Of a DNA stretch of 64,000 nt, positions 7,939 through 16,464 are shown piece by piece. Below the pieces are notes generated by a model. That model did not search any database and had not been told where the DNA came from. It was given only the letters and a program-made list of their open reading frames with translations. This DNA comes from JANMES01 sp038329865 (GTDB lineage Bacteria > Planctomycetota > Phycisphaerae > Tepidisphaerales > Tepidisphaeraceae), in assembly GCA_038329865.1 (NCBI GenBank), contig JBBQNK010000005.1, positions 1-64,000 on the forward strand. The letters are read 5' to 3'. The translations under genes were made by a program, and so were the position numbers. How positions within the stretch are numbered: position 1 is the stretch's first letter; every line of letters starts with the position of its first letter.

Positions 7939-9189
7939 ATGGGATTGCAGTTTAACATCGCCGTCGTCGGTTGCGGCGTGGCCGGGGCTACGGCGGCGTT
8001 GATGCTCGCCCGTCGCGGGCATCGGGTGACGTTGTTCGAGCAGTCGGAACGCGTCGGGCCGGCCGGGGCGGGGATTTTGTTGCAGCCTTCCGGCCAAGGG
8101 GTGTTGCGCGGGATCGGGTTGCTCGATGAGGTGATCGCGTCGGCCGAGCCGATTCGGGAAATTTACGCGACGACGCATCGCGGGCATGAACTGATCCGGC
8201 TGCGGTATGCGGATCTGTCGCCGAAGCGGTCCGGTTACGGCCTGCATCGCGGCGACCTTTTCACGGTGCTGCACCTCGCGATGCTCGCGGCGGGTGTCGA
8301 CCTGCGGCTGAATCAGCCGGTGACGAGCTTCGCACAAAATGCGGATCACGTTTGGCCGATCGCCGCGGACGGTGTGCAAAGCAGTCGCAGTTCATCAGGC
8401 GGGTCTGCGCCGCGTGACACGCATCGCGCGCAGCCGCAACACGAAATCAAAAAGTCGCTCGGCGAGTTTGATCTGCTGATCGCCGCTGACGGGTCGCGGT
8501 CTCGCCTGCGGGAATCGTCGGGCATCGCGCACTGGACACTGCCGTACGCGGGCGGCGCGGCGTGGGTGGTCGGGCGGAATGAATCGATCCGCGGGCAACT
8601 TCGGCAAGTCACGCACGGCACGCGCCGGCTCTGCGGGCTGCTGCCGATGGGCGGCGGGCGGTGCTCGCTCTTCTGGGGGATGCACGAGCGCGAACAGGCG
8701 GCCGTTTGGGCTGGGGAATTTTCGGCGTGGCGGGAGGATGTCGTGCGGCTCATGCCACAGGCCTCGCCGATGTTCGATCAGCTTTCCGATTTCGCCGGCG
8801 TGAAGTTCGTGCGGTATCAGCACGTTTCGATGAGTCGGTGGCACTCGGGCCGGGCCGTCTTCATCGGCGACGCGGCCCATGCAATGAGCCCGCACCTGGG
8901 CCAGGGCGTGAACCTGGCGCTGGTCGATGCGCGGGAATTGTGCACCGCGATCGACCGACAAGCGAACGTGAAGCAGGCCGTCATCGACTACGAGCGCCGC
9001 CGGCGCCGGGCGCTGGCGACTTACGCAGCCGTCACCTTTAGTGTTGCGCCATACTTCCAGTCAGTCGTGCCGCTATTAGGGTGGGGACGCGATCTCGCCC
9101 TGCCGTGGATGCCGCGCTTTAAACCGTTGCGGCAGTTGATGCTGCGAACACTTTGCGGGGGATTGGGTGCGTCGCGCGGGAGTAGGTAG
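7939..9189 (+). CDS. FAD-dependent monooxygenase (UbiH/salicylate hydroxylase-like)
   Basis: Flavoprotein of 416 aa in the class A hydroxylase fold. GCGVAG at residues 11-16 binds the FAD ADP moiety, AADGSRSRLR at 182-191 is the DG motif and GDAAHAMSPHLGQG at 310-323 is the FAD ribityl/NADPH motif. Substrate is likely an aromatic or isoprenoid ring, but no pathway genes are beside it. Residues about 147-173 (QSSRSSSGGSAPRDT and following) form a hydrophilic insertion just before the DG motif that looks atypical. Monocistronic in appearance. Confidence 0.85.
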   Translation: MGLQFNIAVVGCGVAGATAALMLARRGHRVTLFEQSERVGPAGAGILLQPSGQGVLRGIGLLDEVIASAEPIREIYATTHRGHELIRLRYADLSPKRSGYGLHRGDLFTVLHLAMLAAGVDLRLNQPVTSFAQNADHVWPIAADGVQSSRSSSGGSAPRDTHRAQPQHEIKKSLGEFDLLIAADGSRSRLRESSGIAHWTLPYAGGAAWVVGRNESIRGQLRQVTHGTRRLCGLLPMGGGRCSLFWGMHEREQAAVWAGEFSAWREDVVRLMPQASPMFDQLSDFAGVKFVRYQHVSMSRWHSGRAVFIGDAAHAMSPHLGQGVNLALVDARELCTAIDRQANVKQAVIDYERRRRRALATYAAVTFSVAPYFQSVVPLLGWGRDLALPWMPRFKPLRQLMLRTLCGGLGASRGSR

Positions 9190-9597
9190 AGATTGCCGGT
9201 CGTAGAATATTGGTTTCGATCGATTCTTGGAGATTGTGGAGCGCCTTTTCGAAGCCAATTGCCGACTTTTTAAGTGATTTCAACGCTTCTCCCGCGTAGG
9301 GACCAGCGGCTTGCGCCATAGGTGCGATTTTCATCACAGCCTGCGCAATTGTTATGCGGGAAGCCTCGTTCTGGTGAACAATCATGCATCAAAAGTGGGC
9401 AGCCTCTAAAGCGGAATCGCGGCCAATGCTTTTGAACTGACAAATCTCTCCAAAATCGCCGGTATTGAGAAAATTATCGCGAAAATCGGTTCTGGCACGG
9501 GCGTTGTTATAGAGCATTTCGTCATCGTCGCGGTGACGATGATGAGTGACCTCGAGAGTCACTGTCAATCATGGAGCGCGGTTGGTTCCCACGGGCG

Positions 9598-9630
9598 GTG
9601 TCGCCTAGCCGACGGTCGGCTAGGCGACAC
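9598..9630. repeat. perfect 16-bp-arm palindrome
   Basis: GTGTCGCCTAGCCGAC, a single G, then the exact inverse complement. No T-run follows. REP-like or a protein-binding site. Confidence 0.8.
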
Positions 9631-9792
9631 GCTTGCCCGGGGTTTTCCAAAGGCCTTTCCTGATTACCGCGGTTTTGCACTTCTCCCCCTCATTTGAAAT
9701 TTTGCAGCTGTAACCAAAGGTTCGACGCACTAAGGGGCGGTCGGACCTTCGCTGCATTTTTATCTGTATCTTGCGAATCGCTTTCATTCTAA

Positions 9793-9820
9793 AAGCCCAC
9801 GGCAGGCCTGCCGTGGGCTT
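9793..9820. repeat. perfect 28-bp palindrome upstream of the esterase
   Basis: AAGCCCACGGCAGG followed at once by its inverse complement, about 67 bp before the esterase start. It could be an operator or a REP-like element; with no loop it is a poor terminator. Confidence 0.75.
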
Positions 9821-9886
9821 GGCTGCTTATCCGCGAGAGCCAGAGCCTAGGTCCGGTTCGTTTCTCGCTCTACAATCCGCCGCACC

Positions 9887-10636
9887 ATGGCGTTCATCGA
9901 TTACCATTTTTCCAGCGGCGTTTTGAGCAAGCAAACCTCGGCGTACGTGATCACGCCCGACACCGGACGCGGGCCGTTCCCGGTGTTCTACTTGTTGCAC
10001 GGGCTGTCGGATGATCACACCGTCTGGCACCGCCGCACGCGGATCGAGCAGTACGTGCAAGGCCTGCCGCTGATCGTGGTGATGCCCGACGGCGGGCGGA
10101 GTTTTTACACCGACGCGCACCAGGGCCACGCCTTCGCGAAGCATTTCGGCCAAGAGCTTCCGGCGAAAATCGAAGAGACCTTCCACGCCAAAACCACCGG
10201 CAAGGCGAGGTGCATCGGCGGGCTCTCGATGGGCGGGTACGGCGCGTTCCGCATCGGCCTGGGTTTTCCCGGGCGATACACCAGCGTCACCAGCCACAGC
10301 GGCGCGATGCAGATCGATCGCCACCGCCTCAACCGCGGCCCGGCCGGTGAGTTCGACCGAATCTTCGGCCCCTACCGCGCCGGCTCCGATCACGACCTAC
10401 TCGCGCTCGCGAAAAAAGCCAAACGACAATGTAAACTCCCCCGCCTTCGCATCGACTGCGGCACGGCCGACTTCCTGCTCGAACAAAACCGCAGCTACCA
10501 CACCGCGCTGCAAAAGGCCGGCGTGCCGCACGAGTACGAAGAATTCTCCGGGGAGCACAACTGGGATTACTGGGATCTGCACGTGCGCGAGGCGATTGAG
10601 TTTCACTGCAGGGCGCTGGGGATTAAGCGGGCGTGA
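9887..10636 (+). CDS. alpha/beta hydrolase, esterase D/tributyrin esterase type
   Basis: Serine esterase of 249 aa. The oxyanion strand FYLLHGLSDD is near residues 34-43, the nucleophile elbow GGLSMGGYGA is at 111-120 (Ser114), the acid is probably in DCGTADFLL and the catalytic His is in GEHNWDYW near the C-terminus. The pattern matches S-formylglutathione hydrolase and acetyl-xylan or feruloyl esterases. There is no signal peptide, so it is probably cytoplasmic. Substrate unassigned. Confidence 0.85.
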   Translation: MAFIDYHFSSGVLSKQTSAYVITPDTGRGPFPVFYLLHGLSDDHTVWHRRTRIEQYVQGLPLIVVMPDGGRSFYTDAHQGHAFAKHFGQELPAKIEETFHAKTTGKARCIGGLSMGGYGAFRIGLGFPGRYTSVTSHSGAMQIDRHRLNRGPAGEFDRIFGPYRAGSDHDLLALAKKAKRQCKLPRLRIDCGTADFLLEQNRSYHTALQKAGVPHEYEEFSGEHNWDYWDLHVREAIEFHCRALGIKRA

Positions 10637-10655
10637 TCGCGTGAGTCTGACTTTT

Positions 10656-10722
10656 GTGGCACGGGCGGCTCGCCCTTGTGTTTGCTACACACCGAAGACC
10701 ATGGGCGAGCCGCCCATGCCAC
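10656..10722. repeat. snap-back repeat, GTGGCACGGGCGG family (copy 1)
   Basis: GTGGCACGGGCGGCTCGCCC pairs with GGGCGAGCCGCCCATGCCAC about 25 nt later. A second copy is at 41059-41123 with the same layout. Confidence 0.8.
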
Positions 10723-10767
10723 TCCGGACAACGTCATTGCAACTCGATTCCACCGATTTGGAACAGA

Positions 10768-10810
10768 AAATAAAAACCCGCCGGCGACTCGGAAAGTCAT
10801 CGCCGGCGGG
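10768..10810 (-). terminator. intrinsic terminator of the PilZ gene
   Basis: On the minus strand, CCCGCCGGCGA pairs with TCGCCGGCGGG (11 bp, 12 nt loop) and is followed by GGGTTTTTATTTTC. It lies about 36 bp beyond the PilZ stop codon. Confidence 0.85.
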
Positions 10811-10845
10811 CATCTTGTGGCTTGTTGCCGTCGCGCGTTGTTTGA

Positions 10846-11310
10846 TTACGCGGCGAGCGGCTGAGTGCTGAGGTACAGGCCGAGCATGCCGCGGTCCATT
10901 TCGTCCATGTCAACGAGCCGGCCGCAGACTTCGGCCTGGCTGTCGTCAATCTTCATCACGCGGGCGACGGTCATCCAGCCGATCCATTCACGCTTGGGCT
11001 TCGGATCATTGCTGCTTGTGTCGACGAACGGGCAGATGCCGGCGTAGTCGGGGAGGGCGAGCTTCACGCGAATTTGGCCGTCGGCTTTGATGTTGGCTTC
11101 CTGCGTGCGGATGCGAACCCCGCCGGCGGAGAGATCGACGAGCTGGCCCATTGTCTGGCCGGACTTGCGGGCGCCGTCCCAGCGCTCGACCGTGATGCCG
11201 GACTGTTCCAGATCATGCCGGCGGTGCTGGCGACGCTCGGATCCGGGCTTGGATTGGAACGGACCAATTTTCATCGAATTCTTTCGGCCGTGCTCGTGAA
11301 GGGTCGTCAT
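10846..11310 (-). CDS. PilZ domain protein
   Basis: Protein of 154 aa with one PilZ domain, a c-di-GMP receptor module. RRQHRR supplies the RxxxR half and DLSAGGVRI the D/NxSxxG half of the ligand site. The ATG at 11310 is chosen over the one at 11343 because AAAGGAG lies 6 nt before it. The remainder carries short strands and an acidic DMDEMDRG stretch near the C-terminus. No effector domain is attached; it may be an adaptor or act on motility, matrix or envelope genes. Confidence 0.88.
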   Translation of the reverse strand: MTTLHEHGRKNSMKIGPFQSKPGSERRQHRRHDLEQSGITVERWDGARKSGQTMGQLVDLSAGGVRIRTQEANIKADGQIRVKLALPDYAGICPFVDTSSNDPKPKREWIGWMTVARVMKIDDSQAEVCGRLVDMDEMDRGMLGLYLSTQPLAA

Positions 11311-11704
11311 CGCTGGCTCCTTTAGGACTGTGAACTGTGACACTCGATGCTGCTATCATCGGACGACTTTATGAATTGCTTGTGTTAATTTGGGTAGTTT
11401 TGGTAATTGGGGTATAAATTCTTTTATAGGACGGTTTTTTGCATCTAAAACCGCACTTTCCCGGAAATCGGGCGCTCACGCCGGTGTCTGAGGTACTCCG
11501 AAGGCCCGGATCGGTCGGGCGAAGAATCCGGGTCTTCGGAGTACCTCAGACACCAGCGTGTGAAAATTTGCCCGAAAATGAGCCCCGAGTGACCCGTTTC
11601 GAGAATGTTTCACCCCGCCCAAGGATTTTCTCGACGCGTTCCACACCATGTTGTAATGTTGGATCAATCAACACCCCGGCGATCGCACACGAGGCTTTTT
11701 CACT
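11311..11704. other. 394 bp intergenic region
   Basis: Divergent spacer between the PilZ gene and an M48 peptidase. The part next to the PilZ start is AT-rich and may hold its promoter. The middle holds the inverted repeat at 11477-11560. No ORF is convincing. Confidence 0.5.
11477..11560. repeat. snap-back repeat, GAGGTACTCCGAAGG family
   Basis: Arms 11477-11511 and 11526-11560 (35 bp, two mismatches) around a 14 nt loop. The core TGAGGTACTCCGAAGG is shared with 22561-22638, 39484-39568 and the half-copy at 136-163. Confidence 0.88.
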
Positions 11705-13243
11705 GTGTCTCTCTATCTGATGTATCTGTTCATCCTGTGGATGCTCTGGCGGCCGGGCCAAACGCCGATGACGGGGCACTTAGCCCTTCGCGTCAGCATG
11801 TTCTTCGGCTTTTACGTGCTGCTGATTCTCACCCTCGGGCTCTGGTCGCGATTCCTGGCCCGGCGGGTGGTGACGGCCAACCTCCACCGCAGCGTCAATC
11901 GATTCAACCGCATGGTGCATTACGCACGGTGGATGGTGCCGATCTGGTTCGCCGTCGGCATTTGGCTGCTGGGCTGGGGCGATTTGATGCAGATGATTTT
12001 CCCGCCCGTCAAAGAGGGCGAGCCGGTGGCGTGGATGGGATTTCATTCCCCGACGATGCTGCTGGGCATTCTGCCCGGGTTGCTGACGTGGATGGGCCTG
12101 TGGTGGGCGCAGTTTCCGGCCGACCGGGCGCTACGCGAGCAGAATCTGCTCAATCAGCTCGATGCCGACCTGCCGATCATCGACCCGCCGCGCTTCCGGC
12201 AGTATTTCAGCTCAAACTTTCGGATGCAGGTGCTAATGATCGGCATGCCGATGCTGCTGATCGTCGCGGTCGAAGACGTGCTGATGAAAGCCTGGACGCT
12301 TGTGGGCCAAACATCCAACGACACGGTCGAAGGGGTTTGCGCGGTGACGTCGCTGTTGCTGGTGTTCCTATTCGCGCCGCTGCTGCTGGTAAAGGTTCTC
12401 TCGACCGAGCCGCTGCCCGATTCGCCGTTACGGCGACGGCTGATGTCCATCAGCCGACGCGGGGGCGTGAAATGCCGGGATATTCTGCTTTGGAAAACCA
12501 ACGGCAACGTGAGCAACGCGGCCGTCATCGGGCTTGTGCCGCAGGTGCGGTACGTGCTGCTGAGCGACGCGCTGCTCGAGACGATGACCGACGAACACAT
12601 CGAGGCCGTCTTCGCCCATGAAATGGGGCACGTGGTTCACCGCCACATGGTGTGGTATGCGATCTTCTTCATTCTGTGCACCACCGGCGCCGGCGCACTG
12701 GCGGTTTCGTTTCAGAACCGCGTGACACTCGCCGGCCAACAGCTTTACGCGGTGGCCAGCATCGGAACGATGCTCTGGTTCTTCGGATTCTTGAGTCGCC
12801 AATGCGAGCGCCAGGCCGACGTATATGCCGCCCGGCTGATGGAACTCGAACACCGCAACACCTACGGCAGCACGAGCGAACTGGTATGGAACCCGGCCGA
12901 CCTCGTCGCGCCGCTCTCGCCGGCGATCGCGGGGGCGCAATTGGAGTTCATTCAATCGAGTGAGCGAACGTCGTTCCCGAATCCCAGCGTCGGCCGACAC
13001 GGCGCGGGACTTTTCTCAGCGGCCCTGCACCGCGTGGCGGTCGTCAACAACGTGCCGCTCGGAAAATTCGAGTGGCTGCACGGGAGCATCCAAAAGCGAC
13101 TGCATTTCATCCGCGAACTCGCCAGCCATCCCAACCGCACCGACCAGTTCGACCGCCAGATGCAGCGCATGTACGGCCTGCTGCTGCTGGGCTTTTTCGT
13201 GAGCCTTCTCTGGATCAGCGTGACGCAGCTGACGGGACGGTAG
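11705..13243 (+). CDS. M48 family integral membrane metallopeptidase
   Basis: Membrane zinc protease of 512 aa (GTG start). The N-terminal half carries about five hydrophobic segments, then a cytoplasmic or interfacial domain with FAHEMGHVVHRH, the zinc site H305-E306-x-x-H309. A further pair of membrane segments follows, with the third ligand probably in the RQCERQADVYA segment. The fold resembles HtpX/Ste24 proteins, which degrade or process membrane proteins. The last segment (LLLLGFFVSLLWISV) anchors the C-terminus. It is distinct from the shorter M48 protein at 21.6 kb. Confidence 0.85.
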   Translation: MSLYLMYLFILWMLWRPGQTPMTGHLALRVSMFFGFYVLLILTLGLWSRFLARRVVTANLHRSVNRFNRMVHYARWMVPIWFAVGIWLLGWGDLMQMIFPPVKEGEPVAWMGFHSPTMLLGILPGLLTWMGLWWAQFPADRALREQNLLNQLDADLPIIDPPRFRQYFSSNFRMQVLMIGMPMLLIVAVEDVLMKAWTLVGQTSNDTVEGVCAVTSLLLVFLFAPLLLVKVLSTEPLPDSPLRRRLMSISRRGGVKCRDILLWKTNGNVSNAAVIGLVPQVRYVLLSDALLETMTDEHIEAVFAHEMGHVVHRHMVWYAIFFILCTTGAGALAVSFQNRVTLAGQQLYAVASIGTMLWFFGFLSRQCERQADVYAARLMELEHRNTYGSTSELVWNPADLVAPLSPAIAGAQLEFIQSSERTSFPNPSVGRHGAGLFSAALHRVAVVNNVPLGKFEWLHGSIQKRLHFIRELASHPNRTDQFDRQMQRMYGLLLLGFFVSLLWISVTQLTGR

Positions 13244-13616
13244 CGAAATTCGAATGACGAAATTCGAAATTCGATTGAAATTCGAATTACAAAAAGAATT
13301 CTGGCGTACGGGCTTCAGCCCGCGCGTCAGTCCTTCAACCAAATCACACTCTCCGGTAGCGCGTCAACTTGTATTGTTCCTCTCCCGGTATTCCGGGAAA
13401 GGGTAGGGTGAGGGTTCGGATTCCCGGGCCGAACGGTATTCAAATCGAAAAGACGTTGGCCTCGGTTGCGTTCTATCAATCGCCGATCGTATGAGCAAAC
13501 CGACAGAACCCTCACCCCGCCCTCTCCCGGCGTACCGGGAGAGGGAGAAATGCGCCTGCCGATTGAACGAATTTCGTCATTCAATCGAATTTCGTCATTC
13601 GAATTTTCATCCACAC
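13244..13616. repeat. nested inverted repeats between convergent genes
   Basis: The outer pair is built on GAAATTCGAATGACGAAATT (13247-13300 versus 13558-13607). Inside lies a second pair of the CTCTCCCGG family: 13377-13418 (TTCCTCTCCCGGTATTCCGG...GGTGAGGGTT) against 13505-13548. The inner family recurs at 63678-63796. The nesting suggests one element inserted into another. No ORF. Confidence 0.8.
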
Positions 13617-15836
13617 TCAGTGCGTCGTCACATGCGCTTCTTCGTGCCCGCCGTGCACCACGCCTGCGGGTGGTTCGGAAGCCGCAATGACCTGCACTGG
13701 AATCTCCGGCGGGAGCAGCGCTTCCAGACGGCGCTGGAACGTTCCCTTGATCAAGTGATACAGCACGCCCTGCCGGCTGCTGCCGATGAGGACTCGGTCG
13801 CAGCCGTAGATGGCGGCGTTTTCCGCCATCAGCTCGGCGGCGTCGGAGCCGGTGTCGTAGATCGGGAGCACCGGCACGCCCAACGAGTGGCCCCAGTCGA
13901 GGATCTTGCTGAAGGTCCGCAACGCCGCGAGATCGGAATCGATCGTCAGGCGTTTTTCGTCGTATTTGTACGACAGATTCACCTGCCGGATGAAGCAGAC
14001 GACGAGCGTGGAGTTGGATCGCTTCGCCTCGTCCAGCGCCGAGGGCGCCAGCGCTTCCGAGCCGTACGTCCCGAGCAGGATTTTCGGCTTCAGCAGCGCC
14101 GCCGGCGTGAGCTGCTCGGCGATCGCCTGTCGCAGCAGGCTGATTCGCGGACCCTTTCGGTCGGCCAGCCACTTGGTCAGCGCCCGCGCCGTCAGGCCGA
14201 TCGCCATGACGACGATCACGAACAGCAGCGCGTGCAACTTGGTGAACGCCAGCGAAACCCAGATCGCCAGCAGCACGATGCCCAGCAGCACCATCGGAAT
14301 CTTCCGGTGCATTCGGCGTAAGCGCGGGTGCGTCGCGCAGAGCGTGACGTTGATCGCCACCGCGCCGATCACGCCGATCGCGTAGAGCGCGGCCAGCGCT
14401 TCAAGATCGTGGCTGATCAACAGCACGAGAATCGGCACGGTCGCGGCGACGACGGCCGGCACCCACGGCACGCCGAAGCGGTTGAGCTTCTGCATGAAAA
14501 CGGGCAGCTCGCCGTCGCGGGCCATGAGGTATTGCACGGAGATCATGTCGGTCAGCGCGGTGTTCGTCGCCGAGAGCAGAAGGATGCCTCCGACGATCTG
14601 CACGAGTAGCTTGCCAATGCCGAGCGTGTAGTGATCGGTATACAAGCCCGCGAGGTACGCGAGCATGTCGGCGGTGTGATGCGAGCGGTCGAGCGGGAAG
14701 ACGGCGATCATCGCAAAAGCCAGGATCACGTTAAAGATCGCGACTTCCGCCGTCACGACCCAGATCGCTTTTTTAGCCGTGTGAGCGACGGGCTTTTTCA
14801 TCACGCCGGTGAGATTGGCGATCGCCTCCACGCCCGACAGCGCCAGCACGATCGATACGAACGCGATCCACATCTCGCCGGGGCGAATGTGCGTGCTGGT
14901 ATCGAGCAGGTTGGCCCAGTGGATGTGGTGGTAATCGATCTGCGGCAGCGCGAACGCGGTGATGAGCAGCGTGATGACGATCATGCCGACGGCCGCGAAG
15001 ATCGCGAACCCGCCGGTGTGCTTCGGGCCCATCAGGTTGAACATGCCGATGCCTGCAATAGCGACAATCGCCCACAGGCCCGGCGAATCCCACTCCAGCA
15101 GCGACTCGCTCGCCTGCGGCTGCGAGTCTTCGTAGAGCTGCTGCACGTCGGCGCGGTAACTCGCGTCGGCCGAGAGCGCCTTGAGCCGTTGGTACTCCTC
15201 CTCGGTCATCGGGCGATCGAACACCACCCACTGCTTGCCTTCAAAGACGAGCATTTGCTTGTCGGTGTCGTACTTGAGCAGGGCTTTGAAGACCGGCGAC
15301 GCCAGCACTTCCGCCGGCGGAGCGGCGGCTGCGAGGTGCGGGGCGTTTTCTACATTCAACCCCGCCCCGGCGTCTTTTACTTTCGATGTTTCGGTTCCTG
15401 CAGCAGCGGCGGCGGCGCTTTCGTCGGTCTGAACCTGGTGATGGCGCGGCAGGCCGAAATAGTGGAACGCATCGAGCGCGCTCAGGCTGGCCGTGACGGT
15501 GTAGTCGGCGAAGAGCAGCAGCGCGCCGACGACCGCGAGCGTTTTACTCTTGGATTTCGCCGCCGTGTAAACGCCGCCGCCGTCGGGGTAGATGCGGCAG
15601 ATCTGCGTGTACGCCCAACCGACGGCCACGATCAGAAGGCTCATCAGCAGGATGAGGTAAAAGCTCGTCCGCCCGGCGAAGAGGAACGCGAGCCCGAGCA
15701 CGTACAGTCGACTCGTGCCCCAGTCGCCGAACAAGAGCCCCGCCGCCTGCAGCCAGGTGACGTTGCGTGGCCGTTCAGCCGCGAGCAGGGATAAAGCCTC
15801 AGGCTTTGCCTTGCCACCAGTGGGAGCGGAATGCAT
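13617..15836 (-). CDS. APC-superfamily transporter with C-terminal UspA-like domain (riboswitch-linked)
   Basis: Inner-membrane transporter of 739 aa. It has about 12 hydrophobic segments, beginning FGDWGTSRLYVLGLAF and including IYPDGGGVYTAAK and the APC hallmark ALSGVEAIANLTG, then a cytoplasmic C-terminal domain ending in CDRVLIGSSRQGVLYHL, typical of universal-stress nucleotide-binding domains. A hydrophilic loop of about 120 residues sits between segments 3 and 4. The ATG at 15836 is preferred to the GTG at 15884 because the paralogue at 16.5 kb starts at the equivalent point. A ydaO-class c-di-AMP riboswitch lies about 250 nt upstream, so potassium or compatible-solute uptake under c-di-AMP control is inferred. 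Confidence 0.8.
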   Translation of the reverse strand: MHSAPTGGKAKPEALSLLAAERPRNVTWLQAAGLLFGDWGTSRLYVLGLAFLFAGRTSFYLILLMSLLIVAVGWAYTQICRIYPDGGGVYTAAKSKSKTLAVVGALLLFADYTVTASLSALDAFHYFGLPRHHQVQTDESAAAAAAGTETSKVKDAGAGLNVENAPHLAAAAPPAEVLASPVFKALLKYDTDKQMLVFEGKQWVVFDRPMTEEEYQRLKALSADASYRADVQQLYEDSQPQASESLLEWDSPGLWAIVAIAGIGMFNLMGPKHTGGFAIFAAVGMIVITLLITAFALPQIDYHHIHWANLLDTSTHIRPGEMWIAFVSIVLALSGVEAIANLTGVMKKPVAHTAKKAIWVVTAEVAIFNVILAFAMIAVFPLDRSHHTADMLAYLAGLYTDHYTLGIGKLLVQIVGGILLLSATNTALTDMISVQYLMARDGELPVFMQKLNRFGVPWVPAVVAATVPILVLLISHDLEALAALYAIGVIGAVAINVTLCATHPRLRRMHRKIPMVLLGIVLLAIWVSLAFTKLHALLFVIVVMAIGLTARALTKWLADRKGPRISLLRQAIAEQLTPAALLKPKILLGTYGSEALAPSALDEAKRSNSTLVVCFIRQVNLSYKYDEKRLTIDSDLAALRTFSKILDWGHSLGVPVLPIYDTGSDAAELMAENAAIYGCDRVLIGSSRQGVLYHLIKGTFQRRLEALLPPEIPVQVIAASEPPAGVVHGGHEEAHVTTH

Positions 15837-16464
15837 AGGTCGAATCGCTTTCGATTGGAGCGATCTGACGCGACCATCCGTCACGGTTCACAACGAACTT
15901 GCGTTCGTGGCTACCGACGGATTCGGATCTTCACGTCAAAAAGCCCAGACGTTCAACACCCTCAACGATTTTCATCGTTGAAACGCGGAAACGTCTTCAT
16001 CGCACAGCGCTGGCTCGGAAGGTGATCAACACTGAATGTGCTGATCCACAGAGGCTTCGCCTCTGCACAGTGGAGCTTGCGTTGCGCCCTTTCACAGGCC
16101 TACGGGGTTAGCTGACGGGCTAGGGCTTGAAAGTGCCCCGGGACTTTTGTGAGTCCCTTAGCCCCCGGTGAGCAGTAACTTCCTTCTGCTCACCCTTGGG
16201 TTCCCCGCGTCGCACCATCGGGCACGACCTCGGCGGTCACATAACACGGCTGATAGCGTGACACGTTTTTGGGAGATGTCAATGGTCTTTTTGCACACGC
16301 GTTTTGCACATTCGCTCAATCGTTTGCAAGGGCGGGAGTTATGAACAATCTTGGGGAAAAGTTGAGTTTCGGGGCTCGAATTTCGGGTTTCAGGGATGAT
16401 GGATTTGATCCACTCAGGACTCGATACTCGCAAACCCAGACCTCAGGACCCGGAGCCCCAGGAG
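15837..16464 (-). promoter_or_regulatory. 5' leader of the transporter
   Basis: A 628 bp spacer on the minus strand between the two paralogous transporters. Beyond the riboswitch (16081-16265) it has small hairpins that could form the expression platform: GCAGAGGC-GAA-GCCTCTG (about 16046-16065), a GATCAGCAC/GTGTTGATC stem (about 16021-16046) and CAACGAT-GAAA-ATCGTTG (15963-15980), the last followed by a CTTTTT run. Which of these switches expression cannot be decided by eye. Confidence 0.5.
16081..16265 (-). ncRNA. ydaO-yuaA class (c-di-AMP) riboswitch
   Basis: Read on the minus strand, the leader has the blocks expected for this riboswitch in order: GCGACGCGGGGAACCCAAGG followed by GGTGA, a variable GAGCAG...CTGCTC hairpin, GGGGGCTAAGGGAC with its pairing half GTCCCGGGG, and the diagnostic 3' block GTCAGCTAACCCCGTAGGC (plus-strand 16100-16118). 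Known members have CCGACAGCUAACUCCGGAGGC-like 3' blocks. They bind c-di-AMP and usually turn off potassium or osmolyte uptake genes. The downstream gene is a transporter, which fits. The 5' boundary and P1 are approximate. Confidence 0.82.

Larger units (their letters stand above)
9190..9886. other. 697 bp gene-poor region with two perfect palindromes
   Basis: GC content is lower than the flanks. A minus-strand frame (9119-9385) is open but overlaps the preceding gene and lacks a ribosome binding site. A plus-strand frame from 9410 reads through without a start codon. Neither is called. The firm features are the hairpins at 9598-9630 and 9793-9820. Confidence 0.5.

Noticed and set aside
9119..9385. 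88-codon minus-strand frame
   Set aside because: Overlaps the 3' end of the monooxygenase, lacks a ribosome binding site and any motif; left in the intergenic note.
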